Shown here in pieces: positions 56,909-64,000 of a stretch of 64,000 nucleotides of DNA. The notes under the pieces are model-generated. The model had not been told where the DNA came from. It worked only from the letters and a program-made list of their open reading frames with translations, and made no database searches. Each line of letters starts with the position of its first letter. The first letter of the stretch is position 1. The position numbers and the translations under genes are program-made. Location: the NCBI GenBank assembly GCA_964351995.1, contig CAYGQE010000027.1, positions 1 to 64,000 on the forward strand. The letters are read 5' to 3'. The DNA comes from SZUA-35 sp964351995 (GTDB lineage Bacteria > Actinomycetota > Acidimicrobiia > Acidimicrobiales > SZUA-35).

Positions 56909-58168
56909 ATGACCGTCATCGCCATCGGGCTGAATCACCGCTCCGCTCCGCTTGGGGTGCTTGAGCAGATGACGCTCTCAGCTGACGATGTGCCCAAGGC
57001 GCTGGCTGAAATCACTTCCAGCCCCGTGGTCAACGAGGCCGTGCTGCTCTCGACGTGCAACCGCACCGAGGTCTACGTGCACGCCGAGCGTTTTCATGAT
57101 GCGTATCGAGACGTTCGCGAAGCCCTGGCGGTCATGGTGGGTCTGGACTCCTCCGTGTTCGTCGATCACCTCTACGTCCATTTCGATGGAGACGCCATTG
57201 ATCATCTCTTCGCTGTTTCTGCCGGTCTTGATTCCGCCGTGCTCGGCGAGCACGAGATCCTCGGCCAGATTCGCGGAGCCTGGGACCGTGCCCGTATCGA
57301 AGGCACTTCGGGTTCGCTCCTCAATCCCGTGTTCGAACACGCAGTCACCGCTGGCAAGCGTGTTCGCACCGAGACCGCCATCGGCCGCCGGACAGCATCG
57401 ATCTCGCATGCTGCGGTCTCACTCGTCACCGAACGTCTGGGAGATCTGACAGGCAAGCGGGTGCTGCTCGTTGGCGCCGGTGAAGTTGGAGCGGGTGTGG
57501 CGGGCGCATTGGCCAAAACCGGTGCCGCCGAGGTCACCGTCACCAACCGCACAGACAGCCGAGCGGTCGAGATTGCTCGACCGATCGGGGCCGCAGTCGT
57601 TCCTTTCGCATCGCTTGCCGAGGCAGTTGCTGCCTCTGATGTCATCGTCAGTGCCACCGGCGCTGCTGGTGTCGTGCTCCATGCCGACATGATCAAGGCT
57701 GCAATTGCGGACAGCGACCGCCGCCTCCTCATTCTCGATCTTGCAGTTCCGCGTGACGTCGACGCTGCCGTGATTGCCTTCGATCGGGTTGACCTGCTTG
57801 TCCTCTCTGACCTCCAAGCCTTCGCAAACCGTGGGCTTGAAGAACGTCAGAAGGAAGTCGCTGCGGCACGAAGAGTCGTGGAAGATCAGATCGAGCAGTT
57901 CCGACGTTCCGCCAGCGCCGTCGAGGTCGATCCGCTCCTGGGAAGTCTGTACCGCTGGGCAGACTCCATCCGTTATGACGAGATCGAGCGATTCGACAAG
58001 CATCTCGGAGATCTCACTCCCGAGCAGGCCGAAGCTGTCGACGCGCTCACCAAGGCGGTCGTGAAGAAGCTCCTGCATCCCCCGTCAGCCCGTCTCAAGG
58101 ACGCTGGCGGCTCTCGTCGAGGCGATCGCTTGGTCGAGTCGGTGCGCGAGTTGTTCGATCTGTCGTGA
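56909..58168 (+). CDS. hemA: Glutamyl-tRNA reductase
   Basis: HemA (419 aa) reduces glutamyl-tRNA to glutamate-1-semialdehyde with NADPH, opening tetrapyrrole synthesis by the C5 route. The catalytic Cys50 is in STCNRTEVY, and LDSAVLGEHEILGQIRGAWD (near residue 107) is the substrate site. GKRVLLVGAGEVGAGVA (near residue 181) binds NADPH. LDLAVPRDVD and the C-terminal dimerisation helix complete it. Good Shine-Dalgarno (AGGAG). Its substrate tRNA-Glu is encoded at 11.4 kb. Confidence 0.98.
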   Translation: MTVIAIGLNHRSAPLGVLEQMTLSADDVPKALAEITSSPVVNEAVLLSTCNRTEVYVHAERFHDAYRDVREALAVMVGLDSSVFVDHLYVHFDGDAIDHLFAVSAGLDSAVLGEHEILGQIRGAWDRARIEGTSGSLLNPVFEHAVTAGKRVRTETAIGRRTASISHAAVSLVTERLGDLTGKRVLLVGAGEVGAGVAGALAKTGAAEVTVTNRTDSRAVEIARPIGAAVVPFASLAEAVAASDVIVSATGAAGVVLHADMIKAAIADSDRRLLILDLAVPRDVDAAVIAFDRVDLLVLSDLQAFANRGLEERQKEVAAARRVVEDQIEQFRRSASAVEVDPLLGSLYRWADSIRYDEIERFDKHLGDLTPEQAEAVDALTKAVVKKLLHPPSARLKDAGGSRRGDRLVESVRELFDLS

Positions 58169-58175
58169 CGCAGAC

Positions 58176-59057
58176 GTGAAGATCCGCATCGCTACTCGCA
58201 AGAGCCCGCTTGCCCTCTGGCAGGCCAAGCGTGTCGCCGCCGATCTCTCGGCCAGTGACCGCTCGATCACCACCGAATTGGTCACGATGGACACGTTTGC
58301 GGATCTCCAGCTCGACATTCCCATCTCTGAGCTTGGCGGCAAGGGTGCGTTCAGCAAGGAGGTGCAGAACGTTCTGCTGGCTGGGGCGGCTGACATTGCG
58401 GTCCACTCAGCAAAGGACCTCCAGGCAGAAACACCCGACCCGCTCATCATCGCCGCCGTTCCGCAGCGAGGAGACACGCGCGATGCTTTGGTCGGGTCTC
58501 GACTCGTTGACTTGGCTCCCGGTGCCGTGGTCGCGACCGGGAGCAACCGACGACGGGTCCAGCTCGCTGCGCTGCGGCCAGACCTGTCCTTCGTTGGTCT
58601 GCGAGGGAACATCGGTACGAGGCTCTCCAAGCTCGGGACCTTTGACGCTCTCGTCATGGCCAACGCCGCCATCGAGCGGCTTCATCTGGATCTCGACGCC
58701 GTCGACGTTTTCACCGCCGATCAGATGATTCCGCAGGTCGGTCAGGGGACGCTTGCGGTCGAGTGCCGGTCAGATGCCAGCGAGCTCATTGCTGCGCTGG
58801 AAGCGATCGATCACGCACCGTCGCGTCGCATGCTCGAGGCTGAGCGTGGTTTCCTGCTTGAGCTCGGCGGGGACTGCGACCTTCCTGCTGGTGCCAATGC
58901 GGTCATCGGTCCCGACGGCTCGATGGCGTTGAGCGCCATGTTGTGTTCCCCAGACGAGTCCCGGCTTGAACGTGTCACAGTTTCGTCTACCGCAGCTGAT
59001 GGGCCAGAGGCGCTCGGTCGATCGGCGGCACGACGACTCGTCGAGCTCTTGGCGTGA
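58176..59057 (+). CDS. hemC: Hydroxymethylbilane synthase
   Basis: HemC (293 aa) joins four porphobilinogens into hydroxymethylbilane. RIATRKSPLALWQAK is the N-terminal signature. VHSAKDLQAETPD (near residue 74), and TGSNRRRVQLAALRPDL (Arg cluster, near residue 122) follow. The dipyrromethane-bearing Cys lies in ELGGDCDLPAGA (near residue 233), with Asp before the Cys rather than the more common Gly. GTG start 7 nt after hemA; GTGA overlap with hemD. Confidence 0.97.
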   Translation: MKIRIATRKSPLALWQAKRVAADLSASDRSITTELVTMDTFADLQLDIPISELGGKGAFSKEVQNVLLAGAADIAVHSAKDLQAETPDPLIIAAVPQRGDTRDALVGSRLVDLAPGAVVATGSNRRRVQLAALRPDLSFVGLRGNIGTRLSKLGTFDALVMANAAIERLHLDLDAVDVFTADQMIPQVGQGTLAVECRSDASELIAALEAIDHAPSRRMLEAERGFLLELGGDCDLPAGANAVIGPDGSMALSAMLCSPDESRLERVTVSSTAADGPEALGRSAARRLVELLA

Positions 59058-59773
59058 CGATCGCCGGCCGCTCCATCGTTGTTTGCCGAGCAACTCATCA
59101 AGCAGCTCCGCTGCTGGATCGCCTCGCCGGCCTCGGAGCCGTGCCCGTCCATGTTCCGCTGATCTGGGTCGTTCCTCCGCCGGACGGCGGTGCTGAGCTT
59201 CGCCGTCGCGTCCAGGCCGTTGACGCCTCGACATGGTTGGCGTTCACGTCTGCCAACGGAATCGACGCCGTCAGCGGTGTTCTCGAGGGCCGACCGCCAC
59301 GAGGGCGCATCGCTGTGGTTGGCGGAGCAACCGCCGATCGTGCTCGAATGCTTGGCTGGCAGGTCGACTTCGTGTCACCGGTGGCAACGGCTGCCGGACT
59401 CGGCGCTGCTCTGCCGGTTGGTGACACGGTGCTGGCTCCGCTCGCCGAGCTGGCCAGCAACGAGCTTGTGGATGGGCTGGAGCTTCGAGGCATCGACGTC
59501 AGGGCGGTCATTGCATACCGCACCGTCACGCCAGACCTCTCGCCTGTTGACCGCCAGCGACTGCTCGCAAGTGATGCGGTGTTGGTCACGGCCCCGTCGG
59601 TCATTCGTCGGCTCACGAGCCTGGTGGATGCGTCGCTGCTTCCTCCGTTGGTGGCGATCGGACCGACATCGGCTGCGGCCATCGTCGGCGCTGGCCTCGA
59701 GGTTGCAGATCAGGCCCGTGAACCGACCGTGGATGGCCTCATTGCTGCCGTCGTGCGTACGCTCTCGAGATGA
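59054..59773 (+). CDS. hemD: Uroporphyrinogen-III synthase
   Basis: HemD (239 aa) closes and isomerises the linear tetrapyrrole. Two Rossmann-like halves are seen, with TWLAFTSANGIDAVSG (near residue 56) and VIAYRTVTPDL (near residue 153). VLVTAPSVIRRL and VAIGPTSAAAI follow in the second half. The family is poorly conserved, so position between hemC and hemB with 4-nt overlaps on both sides is strong support. Confidence 0.93.
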   Translation: MTIAGRSIVVCRATHQAAPLLDRLAGLGAVPVHVPLIWVVPPPDGGAELRRRVQAVDASTWLAFTSANGIDAVSGVLEGRPPRGRIAVVGGATADRARMLGWQVDFVSPVATAAGLGAALPVGDTVLAPLAELASNELVDGLELRGIDVRAVIAYRTVTPDLSPVDRQRLLASDAVLVTAPSVIRRLTSLVDASLLPPLVAIGPTSAAAIVGAGLEVADQAREPTVDGLIAAVVRTLSR

Positions 59774-60753
59774 CTATGCCTCAACGCCGGCCTCGCCGTC
59801 TCCGTCGGACACCGGCACTTCGCCGTCTGGTCGCCGAGACCTCGCTGTCGGTCGACGACTTCGTCGCTCCTTTGTTCGTGCGCGAGGGCATCGACGCCCC
59901 GGTGGCGATCGAATCGCTGCCCGGCGTGTCGCAGCATTCGCTCGCTTCACTCGAGGCTGAAGTTGGCCGGTTGATCGAGCTGGGTATACCGGCGGTCATG
60001 TTGTTCGGGATCCCGCTGAGTAAGGACGACGAGGGCTCCGAAGCCTGGAATCCCGACGGAGTCATGCAGGTGGCGCTACGGCAACTGCGAGCGCGATTCG
60101 GCGACGACATTGTGTTGATGGCCGACCTCTGTGTTGACGAATACACCTCACACGGCCACTGCGGCATTGTCGACGCAGATGGTGTCGTCGACAACGATGC
60201 AACCGTTGTCAACTATCAGAAGATCTCAGTCGCTCAGGCTGAGGCTGGCGCCCATGTCGTCGCCCCGTCGGGAATGATGGACGGACAGGTCGCAGCGATC
60301 CGCTCGGCACTCGACGAGTACGGTCATCACGACGTTTCCATTCTCGCCTACGCAGCCAAGTACGCCAGCGCCATGTACGGTCCTTTCCGCGATGCGGTTG
60401 ACGTCACGATCGCTGACGGTGGTGACCGCAAGGGCTACCAACAGGACAGCCGCAACGCCCGAGAGGCGCTTGAAGAAGTGCGCCTCGACATCGCCGAAGG
60501 TGCAGACATGGTGATGGTCAAGCCAGCCCACACCTACCTCGACCTCATCGCTGCGGTACGGGCTGACGTCGATGTGCCCGTGGCGGCCTATCACGTCAGT
60601 GGCGAGTACGCGATGCTCAAGGCTGCGGCTGCCAACGGTTGGATCGATGGCGACGCTGCTGCTCTCGAAGTACTGACCTCGATCAAGCGGGCTGGCGCCG
60701 GCATCATCCTCACCTATCTCGCCGCCGAGGTGGCCGAGATGCTCCGTACCTGA
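59770..60753 (+). CDS. hemB: Delta-aminolevulinic acid dehydratase
   Basis: HemB (327 aa) condenses two aminolevulinates to porphobilinogen. Metal-binding segment is DLCVDEYTSHGHCG (near residue 118). It keeps two of the three zinc cysteines, with Asp in place of the second, as seen in other actinobacterial enzymes. Schiff-base lysines are in YAAKYASAMYGPFRDAV (near residue 197) and VMVKPAHTYLD (near residue 247). ATG overlaps the hemD stop. Confidence 0.97.
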   Translation: MTMPQRRPRRLRRTPALRRLVAETSLSVDDFVAPLFVREGIDAPVAIESLPGVSQHSLASLEAEVGRLIELGIPAVMLFGIPLSKDDEGSEAWNPDGVMQVALRQLRARFGDDIVLMADLCVDEYTSHGHCGIVDADGVVDNDATVVNYQKISVAQAEAGAHVVAPSGMMDGQVAAIRSALDEYGHHDVSILAYAAKYASAMYGPFRDAVDVTIADGGDRKGYQQDSRNAREALEEVRLDIAEGADMVMVKPAHTYLDLIAAVRADVDVPVAAYHVSGEYAMLKAAAANGWIDGDAAALEVLTSIKRAGAGIILTYLAAEVAEMLRT

Positions 60754-60766
60754 GCACACTGTTGCG

Positions 60767-62053
60767 GTGACCGACGCCGCTGCCCCAGAAACGACCAACG
60801 AGCAACTCTTCGAGCGAGCGAAGAAGGTGTTGCCGGGTGGCGTGAATTCGCCGGTGCGGGCCTTCCTGTCTGTGGGTGGCACGCCGTACTTCGTCGACCG
60901 GGCTGAAGGTGCCCATGTGTGGGACCCAGAGGGCAATCAATACCTCGACTACGTCCAGAGCTACGGCGCCTCGATCCTGGGCCACGCCGACCCCACCGTC
61001 GTCGCCGCGATTCAGACTGCAGCGACCAAGGGCACGACCTACGGCGCCTCGACCGTGCGCGAGATCGAGTTGGCTGAACGCATTGCCGAGTGGGTGCCTG
61101 GCATCGAGATGATTCGAATGACCTCGTCGGGCACCGAGGCTGCAATGTCTGCAATCCGTCTTGCCCGCGGGGCAACGGGTCGGAGCAAGATCGTGAAGTT
61201 CGCTGGTTGCTACCACGGCCACGTCGACTCGCTCCTCGTTGCCGGAGGGTCCGGTGTTGCCAATCAGGGGCTCGTCGGTTCTGCTGGCGTCACCGAAGCC
61301 TCGGTAGCCGACACCGTTGTGTGGCCGTACAACGTCGTGCCAACGCTCGATGAAGACACCGCAGTGCTCGCCATCGAGGCCGTCGCGGCAAACATGGGCC
61401 TGGTCGAGCCCGAGCCGGGGTTCCTCCAGGCGTGTCGGGATGAGTGTGACCGCGTCGGCGCTCTGCTGTTGTTCGACGAAGTCATCACCGGCTTCCGTCT
61501 CGGGCAGGGAGGCGCCACCTCGTGGTCCGGAGTGACCCCCGACGTGTGGGCGTTCGGGAAGGTCATCGGCGGGGGCCTGCCGGTCGGCGCCTTTGGTGGT
61601 TCTCGCGACGTCATGGCCAACGTCGCTCCGCTCGGGCCGGTCTACCAAGGGGGCACTTTGTCGGGGAATCCCCTGGCTACTGCGGCCGGGTTGGCAGTTC
61701 TCGACCAGATGACCCCTGATCGCTACGACGAACTCATTGCTAAGGCCACGATGTTGGCTGATGGTATGGCTGATGCCATCACCTCAGCCGGGGTGGCTGT
61801 GCAAGTGCCCCGTGTCGGTCCGTTGCTTGGCATCTTCTTCGCTGATGCACCCGTCCGTAACTACGACGATGCCAAGGCATCAGCTGACTCTGGGCTGTAC
61901 GCGCCGTTCTTCCATGCAATGCTCGACCAGGGCATCGCTTTCGCTCCCGGTGCCTACGAGGCGATCTTCCCGAGCCTCGCCCACACCGAGGCCGACATCT
62001 CCCGAACCATCGAAGCCTCAGGTGTGGCCGCTGCGGCGTTGCCCGCTCGCTGA
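60767..62053 (+). CDS. hemL: Glutamate-1-semialdehyde 2,1-aminomutase
   Basis: HemL (428 aa) moves the amino group in glutamate semialdehyde to give aminolevulinate. VLPGGVNSPVRAF starts the conserved core. TSSGTEAAMSAIRLARG (near residue 122), LLLFDEVITGFR (near residue 235, PLP Asp) and FGKVIGGGLPVGAFGG (near residue 263, Schiff-base Lys) are clear. It uses pyridoxal phosphate (pdxH at 26.5 kb). The last gene of the hem operon, it lies out of reaction order but completes the set HemA, L, B, C, D. Confidence 0.98.
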   Translation: MTDAAAPETTNEQLFERAKKVLPGGVNSPVRAFLSVGGTPYFVDRAEGAHVWDPEGNQYLDYVQSYGASILGHADPTVVAAIQTAATKGTTYGASTVREIELAERIAEWVPGIEMIRMTSSGTEAAMSAIRLARGATGRSKIVKFAGCYHGHVDSLLVAGGSGVANQGLVGSAGVTEASVADTVVWPYNVVPTLDEDTAVLAIEAVAANMGLVEPEPGFLQACRDECDRVGALLLFDEVITGFRLGQGGATSWSGVTPDVWAFGKVIGGGLPVGAFGGSRDVMANVAPLGPVYQGGTLSGNPLATAAGLAVLDQMTPDRYDELIAKATMLADGMADAITSAGVAVQVPRVGPLLGIFFADAPVRNYDDAKASADSGLYAPFFHAMLDQGIAFAPGAYEAIFPSLAHTEADISRTIEASGVAAAALPAR

Positions 62054-62080
62054 CGGTTCCAGTCGTCTGCGACGCCTCGA

Positions 62081-64000
62081 CTACGGCGTCGTGCCGGTGC
62101 GAACCACGAATTCAGGTGATTCGGAGAACGCCAACATCACACTGCCACGGCTGGTTCCGCTCTGCATTCGGTCGAGCCAGAAAGCGTAGCCAGCATCGTC
62201 GGGTACTCGGCTGAGCACGTTGGCGTAAACGAGATCGAGAAATTCCCGATCGTCGAGGCCGCAGTATCGCTCAATGAACTCGGGAGAGAGGGCGAAGTCG
62301 TTCGAGATGGACGTGAGCGATCGGAGCCGAACCTGCTCTTTGTAGAACGCGAATCCCTGGGGATCAGCGGGTCGAAGGAAGTAGGCGAGGTAGAGCCGAT
62401 AGATCGAGCCCTCGTCTGAAGTCTGGACCGTTGCGGTGCCGGTCTGGTCAACGAATTCCGGTGATTGAGCAAAGTCGATCACGACCCCGGAACGGGATCG
62501 CCCGCTATTGAGGCGGTCGGTCCAGAACTCGATTCCGGCGGGGTCTCCGTTGCGGCCGAGCACATTGCGATAGAGCTGTTCGACGAAGTCACGATTCCCG
62601 AGGCTGCCGTAGGTCTTGACGAATTCGGTGGACCCGAGGAACTCCTGTGACACCGATGCGAGGCTTCGACCCTCGGCTCGACCGTCGAGATAGAACGCCA
62701 TCCCACTCGGATCAGGGAGGCGGTCGAAGTACGCCTGGTAGAGCCGGGCGATTTCGCCGTCGAGGGGATGTGGCCGAACGACCGTGTCGGTGAAACCCGT
62801 CGGGAGCGAATAGCCGTACGAACCGGCTCCGCTGTCGTAGACGGCTCGAACTCGGAACTGGAAGACGTTGTTGCCCAACGAGCCGGTGTTGAGCTGTGTG
62901 GTCGAGGTGCTGCCCAGGAAAACGAACGGTCCATCATCGGTCGAGACCTCGACATCAAATCGGGTGACCGAACCTTGGTCCGGATCATCGAGTCGCCAGC
63001 TGATGACGCGGGTGAAACCCGAACCGTTGACGGCGACAAGCGTCGGTGCGGCTGGCGGCGCGTCGAGCCATCGTGTCATTGATGTAGAACTGATGGTTCC
63101 CCCGGAACCTATGGCAGCGATGTCGAGGTTGTAACAGGTTCCTCTGGACAAACCCTCCAACGACGCAGATCGAGTCGTGCCCGAGACAGACATTGCAGCA
63201 TCAACACGTCCGTCAAGGGCCCGAGAGGCCTCGAGCTGATAGGACTGCGGGATGACACCGCTCTGCGTCAGGTCGATCTCCCACTCGACCGCCAGCGAGT
63301 TCGAGCCTTCTGTGAGTCCAGCGATTTGGGGTTCGAGAAGGCCGATTTCGGGTTGCCAGCCGCTCTGGATGAGCACGCCGAGCGTTGGTGCATCGATGAC
63401 TCGCTCGGTTTCGCCTGATCCGAGCGCAGGAGTCATGAGCGAGCCGGGTTGGCCGTTCTGGTACGCCGCCTCGTCGAAGTGTGAGTAGCTGCTGCCGTTG
63501 AAGAACTGCGATGGGGCGTACAGCTCGTGAAGGAGGCCGCCGCCGATGTCGATGAAGAGGTTCTGGCTGGTCAGCAGTGCGCCACTGTTGGGAAGGTCGA
63601 CCAGCCTCGAGCCCTCGTGCCGGACCAGCGTGTCATAGCGATCTGGGGGTGACTCGAGGCGATTGACTCCCGCTCGGTTCTCCGCCGAGCCGAGGAAACC
63701 GAGACCGTGGCCGATCTCGTGGAGCACGGTTGCGTACAGGTCGAGGCGATTCGCAGGAACACTGGTGTTGGTGGCGTCGACGAACCACCCGCCCGGTCGG
63801 TTGTAGAACGAACTCGAGATCGTGACCTCGATCTCGGCCTCGGCGGGCCGATAGTCGCGGCGGTCGAGCGTGTTGGCCAGGGCGACCGGGTAGTACAGCC
63901 CGTCGGATCGACGGAGGAACCCGGTGGGGCCGGCGAAGCCGAGTGTGCCGGGAAGGCTCTGGGAGAGATCATCCCAGTCGAACCTGATCAGCACCGGACC
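62081..64000 (-). CDS. Secreted matrixin-like metalloprotease with DUF4214 repeats (partial)
   Basis: Incomplete at its N-terminus; the frame is open to the window edge. At least 637 residues are visible. The zinc motif is LHEIGHGLGFLGS, with a Met-turn SLMTPAL about 110 residues later, as in metzincins. A fibronectin-III-like region follows, with one Cys in SRGTCYNLDIA. Two C-terminal DUF4214 repeats of about 100 residues each have the phrasing RLYQAYFDRLPDPSGMAFYL and LYRNVLGRNGDPAGIEFW. DUF4214 often occurs in surface or phycobilisome-linker-like proteins. It converges with hemL, 27 nt apart. Confidence 0.83.
   Translation of the reverse strand, partial: GPVLIRFDWDDLSQSLPGTLGFAGPTGFLRRSDGLYYPVALANTLDRRDYRPAEAEIEVTISSSFYNRPGGWFVDATNTSVPANRLDLYATVLHEIGHGLGFLGSAENRAGVNRLESPPDRYDTLVRHEGSRLVDLPNSGALLTSQNLFIDIGGGLLHELYAPSQFFNGSSYSHFDEAAYQNGQPGSLMTPALGSGETERVIDAPTLGVLIQSGWQPEIGLLEPQIAGLTEGSNSLAVEWEIDLTQSGVIPQSYQLEASRALDGRVDAAMSVSGTTRSASLEGLSRGTCYNLDIAAIGSGGTISSTSMTRWLDAPPAAPTLVAVNGSGFTRVISWRLDDPDQGSVTRFDVEVSTDDGPFVFLGSTSTTQLNTGSLGNNVFQFRVRAVYDSGAGSYGYSLPTGFTDTVVRPHPLDGEIARLYQAYFDRLPDPSGMAFYLDGRAEGRSLASVSQEFLGSTEFVKTYGSLGNRDFVEQLYRNVLGRNGDPAGIEFWTDRLNSGRSRSGVVIDFAQSPEFVDQTGTATVQTSDEGSIYRLYLAYFLRPADPQGFAFYKEQVRLRSLTSISNDFALSPEFIERYCGLDDREFLDLVYANVLSRVPDDAGYAFWLDRMQSGTSRGSVMLAFSESPEFVVRTGTTP

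Overview
The window looks like a chromosomal segment of a free-living, aerobic, GC-rich actinobacterium, most likely from the Acidimicrobiia (Ilumatobacter-like). This placement is inferred from protein content, not from a marker-gene tree. Supporting content is an MshA-type mycothiol glycosyltransferase, a WhiB iron-sulfur regulator, two F420-type luciferase-like oxidoreductases, a caa3 oxidase with CtaG, a ClpS-DUF2017 pair, an RsiG-like anti-sigma factor, a rex-hem cluster, and many genes whose start codon lies 6-8 nt after a TAnnnT box, as expected for leaderless transcripts. I see no prophage, insertion sequence, CRISPR array or rRNA.

Layout. 0.1-5.4 kb: an MFS transporter and the purine genes purA and purB around a zinc-ribbon protein. 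5.7-13 kb: a secreted acidic protein, a two-component system, a phosphotransferase, a DoxX-like protein and an FAH hydrolase on the minus strand, a tRNA-Glu/Asp/Phe operon with a run of hairpins, and plsY-degV. 13-25 kb: the respiratory block. It has ctaA-clpS-DUF2017 (minus), ctaB (plus), then a long plus-strand array with three membrane genes followed by ctaC, ctaD, ctaE, subunit IV and ctaG. The first gene of the array is a COX1 homologue that has lost five of the six metal-binding histidines, the second is a COX3 relative, and the third shares a two-helix module with the C-terminus of the real CtaD. This is the most unusual part of the window.

25-35.5 kb: an ABC exporter, pdxH, an F420 enzyme, a disulfide/cytochrome c biogenesis set (tlpA-like, ccdA), whiB with a structured leader, thioesterases, orn, dut, and an acyl-ACP desaturase with a palindromic operator over its -10 box. 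35.5-46.6 kb: mixed enzymes and cell-surface lipoproteins, including two flavodoxin-fold reductases, two tandem glutaminyl-cyclase-like lipoproteins, a tRNA-Lys, a YgjP-like metallopeptidase, a histidine phosphatase, and a VOC protein coupled to an alpha/beta hydrolase.

46.7-56 kb: PhoX phosphatase with a possible PHO box, a MoaD-like protein with a degenerate CdsA-like protein, an RsiG-like c-di-GMP sensor with an XRE regulator, mshA-ybjN, proC, and a translationally coupled SAM hydrolase, mini-membrane protein and acyl-CoA synthetase. 56-62 kb: rex-hemA-hemC-hemD-hemB-hemL, which makes tetrapyrrole from glutamyl-tRNA and can feed the heme A and caa3 genes upstream. The right edge cuts a secreted matrixin-like metalloprotease with two DUF4214 repeats.

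All calls come from reading the sequence; no database search was run. Start codons were chosen by Shine-Dalgarno sequence, leaderless -10 spacing or overlap with neighbours, and are stated where they matter.
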